Under the pieces are notes generated by a model that ran no database searches, was not told the origin of the DNA, and saw nothing but the letters and a program-made list of their open reading frames with translations. A stretch of DNA of 64,000 nt from an uncultured Bacilli bacterium (lineage in GTDB: Bacteria > Bacillota_I > Bacilli_A > RF39 > UBA660). The stretch is taken from the NCBI GenBank assembly GCA_944358445.1, contig CALVRC010000005.1:1-64000 (forward strand). Direction: 5' to 3'. Made by a program: the position numbers and the translations under genes. Positions 54,940 to 64,000 of the stretch are shown here, piece after piece; the first letter of the stretch is position 1; each line of letters begins with the position of its first letter.

Positions 54940-57015
54940 ATGGACTTAAGCACATTAAATGACAAACAAAAAGAAGCGGTTGAATGGCCTGATGGTCCAA
55001 TACTTGTTTTAGCGGGGGCAGGTAGTGGTAAGACTAGGGTACTTACTACGAAACTTGCCTATTTAGTTAATGAACGAGGAGTTAATCCTTATAATATATT
55101 AGCTATTACTTTTACAAATAAAGCTGCCAAAGAGATGAAAGAAAGAGCATTTAAGATGCTTGGAAGTGATGCTTATCAAATGCAGATATCAACATTTCAC
55201 TCTTTAGGTTTACTTTTGATTAGAGAAAATTATGAGAAATTAAGATTTGAAAAAAATTTTACTATTTTAGATAGTGATGATAGTTTAACTATTATTAAAA
55301 AAATTTTGAAGGATATGAATTTAGATTCAAAGTTTTATAATCCTAGAGCTATTAGAAATAAAATAAGTAGTGCGAAGAATGAACTTATGGATTCAAATTA
55401 TTATAGTAGGTTTGCAAATTCCGAGTATGAAGAAATTGTTTTAGAGGTGTTTAGAAAATACGAGCAAAAGGTGCTTAAGAATAATTCGATGGATTTTGAT
55501 GATTTGCTTTTATTACCAATAAAATTATTTAAGAAATATCCAGAAGTTTTAGAAAAATATCAAGATAGATTTAAATATATTTTAGTAGATGAGTATCAAG
55601 ATACTAATGAGGCGCAGTATATTTTGATTAAGATGCTTAGTAAGAAATATAAAAATATTTGTGTGGTTGGTGATTTGGATCAATCAATTTATGGGTTTAG
55701 AGGAGCTAATTTTAGAAATATTTTGAATTTTGAAAAGGATTATCCTGATGCTAAGGTTATTCCTCTTGAGGAAAATTATAGATCAACTGGTAATATTTTA
55801 AATGTGGCTAATGATATTATTAAACACAATAAACAAAGAAAAGAAAAAAATTTATGGACTAAGAATGATAGTGGTCCAAAGATTCGATATCATAGGGCTT
55901 ACGATGAAAAAGATGAAGCTAATTATGTAATGGAAGAGATAAAGAAATTAATTATTAGTGGTGAAGAAAAGTCTAATATTGCTGTTTTATATAGGACTAA
56001 TGCACAGTCTCGTAATATGGAAGAGGCATTACTTCGTGAGAATATTCCTTATAAAGTAGTAGGTAGTTTTTATTTCTATAATAGAAAAGAAATTAAGGAT
56101 TTAATTAGTTATTTAAAACTTATATATAATTCTAATGATGATGTTAGTTTGATGAGAGTTATTAACGTTCCTAAAAGACAGATAGGTCCTAAAACTATAG
56201 AAAATTTAGCCACTAAATCTGTGGATAAAGGTGTTTCATTATATGAAGCGATTGATAGCGGTAAGGAACTTGAATTTAAAAAATTAATTGAAAAGTTAAA
56301 GAAAGAAAGTGAAAATATTTCTTTAACTGAGTTAGTTGAACTTATTTTAGTAGAATCTGGTATGAGAAGGGAACTTGAAGATAGTAAGACAATAGATGCG
56401 GAGATTAGACTTGAAAATTTGGAAGAGTTTAAATCTATAACTAAGAATTTTGAAGAGAATAATGGAGTTATTTCTTTGGAAGAATTTTTACTTGAAATAA
56501 GTTTAGTTTCTGATATGGAGGAACATAAAAATAATAATGATGTTGTTACTTTAATGACAATTCATTCGGCTAAAGGGTTAGAATTTGACCACGTATTTAT
56601 TATTGGTTTAGAGGAAGGGTTATTTCCACATTCTAACTGCTTGGATAGTCCTGATGAAATTGAAGAAGAAAGACGTCTTTGTTATGTGGCGGTTACTAGG
56701 GCTAAAAAAACTCTTACTTTAGTAAATGCAAGAAGACGTATGCTTTATGGCAATACTAATTCAAATCCACCTAGTAGGTTTATTTCTGAGATTAGTGATG
56801 AATATTTAGATAAAGATGTTAAGGAAGAAGTTAAATTTAATAAGGAAGAAATGATAGATAAAACGGCAGAGTATAGTGTTGGAGATCATGTTATTCATGA
56901 TATTTATGGTGAAGGTGTTGTTGTTGCTATTGGTTCTGTTTTGTCTATAGCATTTAGTCATCCTTATGGAATTAAGAAGATAATGAAAGGTCATAAAAGT
57001 ATTAGAAAGGTTTAG
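54940..57015 (+). CDS. pcrA: ATP-dependent DNA helicase PcrA/UvrD type
   Basis: 691 residues. Motif I LAGAGSGKT (Lys31), motif Ia ITFTNKAAKEMKER, motif II VDEYQDTN, motif III VVGDLDQSIYGFRGA, motif V TIHSAKGLEFDHV and motif VI EERRLCYVAVTRAK. The C-terminal Tudor-like part (YSVGDHVIHDIYGEGVVV) is kept. It works in repair and rolling-circle replication with RecA displacement. It is shorter than Bacillus PcrA mainly in the tail linker. Confidence 0.96.
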   Translation: MDLSTLNDKQKEAVEWPDGPILVLAGAGSGKTRVLTTKLAYLVNERGVNPYNILAITFTNKAAKEMKERAFKMLGSDAYQMQISTFHSLGLLLIRENYEKLRFEKNFTILDSDDSLTIIKKILKDMNLDSKFYNPRAIRNKISSAKNELMDSNYYSRFANSEYEEIVLEVFRKYEQKVLKNNSMDFDDLLLLPIKLFKKYPEVLEKYQDRFKYILVDEYQDTNEAQYILIKMLSKKYKNICVVGDLDQSIYGFRGANFRNILNFEKDYPDAKVIPLEENYRSTGNILNVANDIIKHNKQRKEKNLWTKNDSGPKIRYHRAYDEKDEANYVMEEIKKLIISGEEKSNIAVLYRTNAQSRNMEEALLRENIPYKVVGSFYFYNRKEIKDLISYLKLIYNSNDDVSLMRVINVPKRQIGPKTIENLATKSVDKGVSLYEAIDSGKELEFKKLIEKLKKESENISLTELVELILVESGMRRELEDSKTIDAEIRLENLEEFKSITKNFEENNGVISLEEFLLEISLVSDMEEHKNNNDVVTLMTIHSAKGLEFDHVFIIGLEEGLFPHSNCLDSPDEIEEERRLCYVAVTRAKKTLTLVNARRRMLYGNTNSNPPSRFISEISDEYLDKDVKEEVKFNKEEMIDKTAEYSVGDHVIHDIYGEGVVVAIGSVLSIAFSHPYGIKKIMKGHKSIRKV

Positions 57016-57024
57016 GTGATTTTA

Positions 57025-57183
57025 ATGATTTTATCTATTATTGATTCAATTAATGAATTTATTGAGCCAGCTAAAGCATGGGTTATTGATAATCATAATA
57101 ATCCATTTATGTGGCTTGCGTTTGTACTTATTGGTATTGCTGTTTTTGCAATTACATATAATGCTTTAAATAAAGATCATTAG
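57025..57183 (+). CDS. 52-residue single-helix membrane protein
   Basis: ATG 57025 behind TTAGGTGAT, 9 bases after pcrA. It encodes MILSIIDSINEFIEPAKAWV, then NPFMWLAFVLIGIAVFAI and TYNALNKDH. Amphipathic start, one membrane helix, short tail. It is followed after 8 bases by the nucleotidyltransferase gene, whose AGGAGG overlaps its TAG. Function unknown. Confidence 0.75.
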   Translation: MILSIIDSINEFIEPAKAWVIDNHNNPFMWLAFVLIGIAVFAITYNALNKDH

Positions 57184-57191
57184 GAGGTTTT

Positions 57192-58088
57192 ATGGATTAT
57201 ACTTTAGTTGTATTAGCTGCTGGATTAGGTTCTAGATATGGTTCTTTAAAGCAAATGGAACCGGTTGGACCTAATGGGGAATTTATAATAGATTATTCTG
57301 TTTATGATGCTATTCGTGCTGGGTTTAATAGGGTAGTTTTTATAATTCGTAAGGATTTTTATGATGATTTTAGGGAAACTATTGGTAAAAGATTAGAAGG
57401 TCATGTAAATGTTAAATATGTTTTTCAAGAGTTAGATGATTTACCGTTAGGTTATGAGTGCCCTAAGGATAGGGTTAAACCTTGGGGAACTGGGGCAGCT
57501 ATTTATAGCGTGAGAGACAAGATTGCCGGTAATTTTGCGGTAATTAATGCCGATGATTTTTATGGGCCAAAGGCTTATAAGGTGCTTTTTGATTATGTGA
57601 AAAATAATACTGATGAGGATAGAGGTTTGGCTTTGTGCTATGAAGTGGGTAATACTTTATCTAAAAATGGAAGTGTTAAAAGAGGCATTGCTATTGTAAA
57701 AAATGGTAATTTGGATGGTATTAAGGAAAGCAAAATAGAAGGATATTTTGATTATGTAATAGCTAAACCATTGGATGGTAGTGAATCATTTAAAACTTCT
57801 TTAGATACTTTAGTAACGGTTAATTTATTTGGGATTACTTCTAAGATAAAAGATATTATTGTGGATAATTTTTCTACTTTTTTGGATGATAATATCGATA
57901 AATTAGATAGCGAGTATTTAGTCCCTGATGTTATTAATAGTGAAATTAATAAAGGTAATATTTTTTTTGAAGTAAAGGGAACTAATTCTAAATGGCATGG
58001 AGTTACTTATAAAGAAGATAAAGATGAGCTTGTGGCTGCTATTGATGAATATATTAAAGATGGGGTATATCCTAAACAGTTATTTTAA
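57192..58088 (+). CDS. Sugar-phosphate nucleotidyltransferase family protein
   Basis: 298 residues. N-terminal nucleotide-binding motif VLAAGLGSRYGSLKQMEPVG, metal-binding NADDFYGPKAY (about 117-127), and KPWGTGAAIYSV. It belongs to the NTP_transferase group; sugar and nucleotide are unclear. TAGGAGG precedes ATG. Likely co-transcribed with pcrA. Confidence 0.87.
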   Translation: MDYTLVVLAAGLGSRYGSLKQMEPVGPNGEFIIDYSVYDAIRAGFNRVVFIIRKDFYDDFRETIGKRLEGHVNVKYVFQELDDLPLGYECPKDRVKPWGTGAAIYSVRDKIAGNFAVINADDFYGPKAYKVLFDYVKNNTDEDRGLALCYEVGNTLSKNGSVKRGIAIVKNGNLDGIKESKIEGYFDYVIAKPLDGSESFKTSLDTLVTVNLFGITSKIKDIIVDNFSTFLDDNIDKLDSEYLVPDVINSEINKGNIFFEVKGTNSKWHGVTYKEDKDELVAAIDEYIKDGVYPKQLF

Positions 58089-58098
58089 AATTATTACG

Positions 58099-58134
58099 AA
58101 AAAAGCAATATTTACTCATAATATTGCTTTTATT
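58099..58134. terminator. Bidirectional terminator
   Basis: AAAAGCAATATT (58101-58112) and AATATTGCTTTT (58120-58131). Confidence 0.9.
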
Positions 58135-58717
58135 CTTGCTCTAAACAGGTAACTAAATTTACATCAATTGAATTTAAAAATTCTATTAGTTTTTCATTTG
58201 TTCCAGATGTTGTATATTTATTACCATTATTATCTGTTATTGTATATGGGTCGTAATTTTCTTCATTGTTATTTATATTGTTAATTATTTCATTTATATC
58301 GTAGTTAAATGTCCCTGTTTTTGGTGTAGGCTGTTTTTCATTAGTAGTAAATGTATAATAATATTCATAAGTATTATCATTGTATAATATTAAACTTGGT
58401 GTAGGACAGTCTATACCATTATATTTTATTGTATATAATTGTTGTTTATTAGTATTTGAGTTATTTTTTTCACTTGTTTCTTTTGCATTATTTGAATTGT
58501 TTGCTTCATTTATTTCATTATTTTTTGAGATAATGATATAAGTGATTACAATTATAATTACAAATAATATGAGTCCAAAGATTAGTTTCCACGCCGTTTT
58601 CTTTTTATTTGACATATTATTTGAACTGTTATTTTGATTTGCTGTTACTGGATAGCCACAGTTACTACAAATAGTTTCTCCTTCCCTAATTTGCGTATCG
58701 CATTTTGCACACTTCAT
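58130..58717 (-). CDS. Zinc-ribbon membrane protein
   Basis: 195 residues. N-terminal zinc ribbon CAKCDTQIREGETICSNCG (Cys3, 6, 17, 20), an Asn/Lys linker, one helix (LIFGLILFVIIIVITYIIIS), then an Asn-rich outside region and a small beta domain with LYTIKYNGIDCPTPSLILY. GGAGG lies before ATG. Function unknown; the zinc_ribbon_2 plus helix layout is common in Firmicutes. Confidence 0.8.
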   Translation of the reverse strand: MKCAKCDTQIREGETICSNCGYPVTANQNNSSNNMSNKKKTAWKLIFGLILFVIIIVITYIIISKNNEINEANNSNNAKETSEKNNSNTNKQQLYTIKYNGIDCPTPSLILYNDNTYEYYYTFTTNEKQPTPKTGTFNYDINEIINNINNNEENYDPYTITDNNGNKYTTSGTNEKLIEFLNSIDVNLVTCLEQE

Positions 58718-58831
58718 ATATATTTCCTCCCTTATTATAAGGGTATCATATATATAAATAAGTTACAATATTTATGATTGCAAATCTTAAAATTGTTTAT
58801 ATGAAACATTATTTAGTGAAATTTTTATAAA

Positions 58832-58898
58832 TGAGATTATGATAGAAGAAATAATTAAAGAATTTATGGAAATTAATAATAAAGTAATGATGAAGTAA
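58832..58898 (+). pseudogene. Relic of the 5' end of ligA
   Basis: 58832-58850 is identical to 60365-60383 (TGAGATTATGATAGAAGAA, the ligA start region). Similarity goes on with substitutions and one indel for about 45 more bases. The relic would read MIEEIIKEFMEINNK and then stop, where LigA has [15 protein letters not shown]. Its ribosome site (AGGTGAG in ligA) is lost (AAATGAG). Confidence 0.8.
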
Positions 58899-58908
58899 AA
58901 ATTTTAAT

Positions 58909-60210
58909 TTAGTTTTTATTATTAATACAAAATACAGCATATAGTGGTACGGATTTAATGTTATTTTCAAAGCCAAAGTTTTTAGAAGATATTCTGATAC
59001 TATATTCTGGTTTATATTTTGTGATATATTCATTTAAACTTTTACTAGTATTTCTTTTTCCAGCTTTAACTTCTACTGGTATTATATTTCCATTTAATTT
59101 AATTAAGAAATCAATTTCATATTTGCCAAATGTGTAATAATATAATTCTTTAAATGTTTGCATAAATTCACAAGCAATATAGTTTTCAGTTAAAACACCT
59201 TTGTACATTTCATTTTTGTCTAAAAGGATTTCATCATAATCGATATTTGATAATGTTCTAAGTAGTCCGCAATCACTTAAGTATATTTTAAATTTGTCAC
59301 TATTTATATATGCTTTTAAAGGCGATTCTGGTTTTTCTGTTTTATTGCATTTTAAAATCATGTTACTGGCTAAAAGCCAATCTAAACTACTTTCATATCT
59401 TATTTTTCTTGCATCTTTATCTACAATACTATATTTGAAAGTGTTATTTTCTCTAGCAAGTTCTTTAGGAATAGCATTATATATTTTACCATTTTTTATT
59501 CCTTCTGTATTTTCAGTATATTTATTCATGTCTGCTAGATATGAGGTAATAATTTGTTCACTTAATTCAAAATTTACTTTAGCAATATTACTGTCATTAT
59601 TTAAATAGTCATTAATTATGGCTGGCATACCGCCTAAGATTAAATATCTTTTATATAAATCTAAAGCATGATTATGAACAGCACTCATCACGGGTTCATT
59701 AGTTTTGTAATGATTTTTAATTTCTTCAATTAGTTTTTCTTCATTATTAGCAATTAAAAATTCTTCAAAATTCATCGGATATAAATATTTAATTATAACT
59801 TTTCCAACAGGAAATGATGAGTGGAATCTATTTATTTTGACTCCAAGTAGTGAGCCAGCACAGACAATTTTATAGTTTTCGTCACTTTCACAGAAATATT
59901 TTAAAGAAGTAATAGCGTTTTCATTTATTTGAATTTCATCTAAAAATAGTAAAGTGTTTTCGATGTCAAAATCTATTTTTTTAAATATTTCGATTTTTTG
60001 AATAATTTTTTTGGGGTCAATGGTAGCATCGAAAATACTGGAAATTTCTTTTTCTTTTTCTAAATTAATATAAACGTAGTTTTTAAAATTTTCTTTGGCA
60101 AATTTTTCTAAAATATAAGTTTTCCCTGTTTGTCTTGCCCCAATTAACATTAATGGCATTTTTGAATTTTGTTTCCAATTTAATAATTCTTTTTCTATTT
60201 TTCTATACAT
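58909..60210 (-). CDS. AAA_14/DUF4143-family ATPase with nuclease-like C-terminus
   Basis: 433 residues. ATG 60210 is behind TGAGGTGA. Walker A IGARQTGKT (near 22-30), Walker B TLLFLDEIQ, then winged-helix part (GGMPAIINDYLN) and the DUF4143 domain ending in EIDFLIKLNGNIIPVEVKAG. This has the D..E-x-K layout of PD-(D/E)XK nucleases. Such ATPases are widespread in bacteria and archaea, often mobile, with unsettled function. The gene lies between a broken copy and the intact start of ligA. Confidence 0.85.
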   Translation of the reverse strand: MYRKIEKELLNWKQNSKMPLMLIGARQTGKTYILEKFAKENFKNYVYINLEKEKEISSIFDATIDPKKIIQKIEIFKKIDFDIENTLLFLDEIQINENAITSLKYFCESDENYKIVCAGSLLGVKINRFHSSFPVGKVIIKYLYPMNFEEFLIANNEEKLIEEIKNHYKTNEPVMSAVHNHALDLYKRYLILGGMPAIINDYLNNDSNIAKVNFELSEQIITSYLADMNKYTENTEGIKNGKIYNAIPKELARENNTFKYSIVDKDARKIRYESSLDWLLASNMILKCNKTEKPESPLKAYINSDKFKIYLSDCGLLRTLSNIDYDEILLDKNEMYKGVLTENYIACEFMQTFKELYYYTFGKYEIDFLIKLNGNIIPVEVKAGKRNTSKSLNEYITKYKPEYSIRISSKNFGFENNIKSVPLYAVFCINNKN

Positions 60211-60246
60211 TTCAGTCACCTCAATATAATTATATCACATTTTTTT

Positions 60247-60308
60247 GTACAAAATGTACGTTTTTGAATGTTTTTTTCGTATAAAACGTACGTTTTCAAT
60301 TGTTTTTT
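60247..60308 (-). repeat. Two 30-bp direct repeats with palindromic cores upstream of the ATPase gene
   Basis: 60247-60276 and 60279-60308 repeat with a 32-bp period. The cores are GTACAAAATGTAC (60247-60259) and CGTATAAAACGTACG (60278-60292), both near-palindromic, followed by GTTTT and a T-run. The ATPase promoter (TATAAT with a TG extension near 60232 on the minus strand) lies next to the first one, so these may be operators. Confidence 0.75.
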
Positions 60309-60324
60309 TAAAATTTTATTTTAA

Positions 60325-62346
<2,022 letters not shown>

Positions 62347-62367
62347 AATATGATTGTTGGTGATGAT

Positions 62368-63843
62368 ATGAAAAACATATTTACTATAGAAAAATTAATG
62401 GTTTTTATGCAAGAAATTTTAAAAAAAATGCATAATAGCGAACAGGTTTTTTATTCTAATGAATATTTAAGTATTTTGAATATTGCAAAGTTTTTGTTTA
62501 AATATGAAAGAAATGTTTTTAAAGATTCATCTAATGAAATACCTTCTATTACTTTTGATATTAATAATTATGAATATTTGTTTTTTATAATGGATGTAGC
62601 TGAATATATAAAAAAACGTGGGAAATTTTTATTAAATGGAATTATTGTTAATATCAATACTAAAAACGAAGAAATATCTCAATCATTAAAGATAGTCAAT
62701 TTACTTAGAAACGCATTAGCACATGGAGATTATGAAATTGATGTTGAAAAACAAATAATTGTGATAAATTCTAGTTCTGATGGTAAATATCCTTCATTTT
62801 TAAAGGTAGATATTCCTTTATATATTTTAGATGATTCTATATTTAATATTAATATGAAATATTATATAAAAGAAATTGATAAAAACTATTATTACGATAA
62901 TATTTTAAAAACTGATAAATATGCTTTTGATAAATATATTGAAAATATTATTTTTCAAAACGATAAATTAAAAGAAAACATGAATAATGAAATAATATTA
63001 AAATTTAATAAATATTATGAATTTATTAAAAATGGAGATATTTTGAATGCTTTGAAATTACTTTTAGATATTTATGGTGATTTAAAAAAAGTTGGATCTT
63101 TTGATTTTTTTTGGGTACTATTACAAAATGAGATAAATGAGATTCTAAAGTTGATTAAAGTTAATGATGAATGTTATAAAGTTGCAGAAAAGGTTGCTAA
63201 TCTTTTAGGTAAAGATTCTAATAGTTCTTTTAATAACTTTTTGGTTTTATATAATTATAGTATGTTAGTTTTTTCTAATGAAAGTATCAATGTTGATTAT
63301 AGATTTGTTGATACAAGTAAAATCTCTTTTGAATTTTTTGATAGTAATAAGGATGAATTTGAAAACTTGAATAAAAAAATTTACAATTTCAATCAAATTG
63401 TTGTTAATAATTTCGAGAAAATTCCTGATGATAAAAAGAGAGATGAATTGATTTTATTAAAGTTTAAAAATTTATTAGATAATATTTTATTAAAGTCTAA
63501 TGTTTTAGAATCTTTAAATAAACGAGTAGTATCTTCTATTAGAAATGGACAATTTCATGGCTATTTTGATTATGATGAAAATAAAATACATGTTTTAGAT
63601 AAGAAAAAAATAGATGAGATTAAATTTGAAGCATTTATTACATTCGAAGATTATTATAATTTATTAAATGATATCTCAGGTGATAAGAAATATACTTTAG
63701 AAACTTTCTTTAACGTAATAAAAAATTTTATAGATGTTGATGTATATGATGAATTTATGAATATTTATCGGAAATATATTTGTAGTAATTATCCTATTGA
63801 CACGGTTTTAAATGGAGTTTTAACAAATAGAAAAGAAAAATAA
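62368..63843 (+). CDS. Hypothetical protein with two HEPN-type RNxxxH motifs
   Basis: 491 residues. ATG 62368 behind TTGGTGATG, 22 bases after ligA. Helical, Lys/Asn/Asp-rich, no membrane segment. Two widely separated R-N-X3-H motifs stand out: LLRNALAHGDYEID (Arg114-His119) and SSIRNGQFHGYFDY (Arg392-His397), each followed by an acidic turn and a beta strand, as in HEPN domains. HEPN pairs form RNase sites in toxins and in Cas13. I recognise no full-length family. A terminator at 63896 follows. Confidence 0.65.
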   Translation: MKNIFTIEKLMVFMQEILKKMHNSEQVFYSNEYLSILNIAKFLFKYERNVFKDSSNEIPSITFDINNYEYLFFIMDVAEYIKKRGKFLLNGIIVNINTKNEEISQSLKIVNLLRNALAHGDYEIDVEKQIIVINSSSDGKYPSFLKVDIPLYILDDSIFNINMKYYIKEIDKNYYYDNILKTDKYAFDKYIENIIFQNDKLKENMNNEIILKFNKYYEFIKNGDILNALKLLLDIYGDLKKVGSFDFFWVLLQNEINEILKLIKVNDECYKVAEKVANLLGKDSNSSFNNFLVLYNYSMLVFSNESINVDYRFVDTSKISFEFFDSNKDEFENLNKKIYNFNQIVVNNFEKIPDDKKRDELILLKFKNLLDNILLKSNVLESLNKRVVSSIRNGQFHGYFDYDENKIHVLDKKKIDEIKFEAFITFEDYYNLLNDISGDKKYTLETFFNVIKNFIDVDVYDEFMNIYRKYICSNYPIDTVLNGVLTNRKEK

Positions 63844-63895
63844 AATGGTAAAATGTTTTTTAGCAAAACATGATAAGTTGGGTTTAAAAATAAAG

Positions 63896-63926
63896 ATGTT
63901 GGAATAAAGGTTTCAACATTTTTTTG
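63896..63926 (+). terminator. Intrinsic terminator
   Basis: ATGTTGGAA and TTTCAACAT pair with one mismatch, followed by seven T residues. Confidence 0.8.
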
Positions 63927-63977
63927 TAATGATTTTTGTTTTTTTGAAAAAATTTGTAGTTTTTTAGCAGTCATATA

Positions 63978-64000
63978 TTGACAGTGCTAGCATACAATGT
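63978..64000 (+). promoter_or_regulatory. Possible −35 region cut by the window end
   Basis: TTGACA (63978-63983) lies 17 bases before the end of the window; a −10 box would fall outside. Nothing more can be said. Confidence 0.25.

Noticed and set aside
63978-64000. CIRCE (HrcA) operator at the right edge because of GTGCTAGCA
   Set aside because: The required inverted TTAGCACTC/GAGTGCTAA pair is not complete within the window.

Overview
The window is an AT-rich, standard-code bacterial chromosome segment. TGG encodes Trp, TGA is used as a stop, and a tRNA-Trp(CCA) is present. Gram-positive features are common: sortase with a sorting signal, LysM and M23 wall proteins, lipoprotein boxes, CdaA/CdaR, YfhO, and purine-rich ribosome sites of the GGTGAT/GGAGG type. 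The very AT-rich base use, a shortened 5S rRNA and the 16S sequence suggest an uncultured gut-type member of the Bacilli, possibly RF39/'Mollicutes'-like or Erysipelotrichia-like. The exact placement is inference and needs a 16S tree.

Layout. 1-3.2 kb: end of the rplM-rpsI operon, a candidate free-standing small RNA, and two RNA-modification genes. 3.2-8.9 kb: cell-envelope block with a PIG-L-like protein, YfhO, a thioester adhesin with its own sortase, and an amidase. This block is interrupted by a 226-bp non-autonomous transposon relic. 8.9-12.4 kb: Abi_2/HEPN defence gene, HtrA protease, CwlJ/SleB-type hydrolase, tRNA-Trp and a decayed TnpB element with a preserved omegaRNA-like end. 12.4-18.9 kb: DNA glycosylase, NUDIX, small metabolic and membrane genes, two flavoproteins. 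19.0-19.3 kb: a compact locus that looks like a type I toxin-antitoxin pair. 19.4-22.2 kb: membrane protein, XRE regulator and a TasA-type surface protein whose C-terminus carries an atypical GC-rich block resembling a diversity-generating-retroelement (DGR) variable region. 22.3-30.9 kb: prenyl synthase, lipoproteins, a repeat protein, LysM protein, a Clp-D1-only ATPase between thioredoxin-like proteins, and trmL. 31-40.8 kb: cdaA-cdaR, a 23-residue-repeat protein with recent 291-bp duplications, membrane and lipoproteins, the CtpA protease and a DUF402 phosphatase. 40.9-46.1 kb: rRNA operon with three tandem promoters. 46.1-49 kb: XRE regulator and tsaE-tsaB-rimI-tsaD. 49-51.6 kb: ABC importer. 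51.7-54.1 kb: five tandem paralogues of unknown function. 54.1-64 kb: M23 protein, pcrA, nucleotidyltransferase, a DUF4143 ATPase cassette flanked by a relic of the ligA start, ligA, and a 491-residue protein with two HEPN RNxxxH motifs.

How the genes work together. TsaE/B/D with RimI form the t6A/ribosomal acetylation cluster. PcrA and LigA serve DNA repair and replication. CdaA/CdaR make and control c-di-AMP. The sortase sits translationally coupled to its likely substrate. The most noteworthy candidates for undescribed biology are the 19-kb toxin-antitoxin-like locus, the variable-region-like 3' end at 21.9-22.1 kb with paired GCGAAGC hairpins, the two-HEPN protein next to ligA, the five-gene paralogue array, and the TnpB-derived mini-element that retains only the ends and guide-RNA scaffold. 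Starts were moved from the longest reading frame to the codon best placed behind a ribosome-binding site wherever the sequence supported it.
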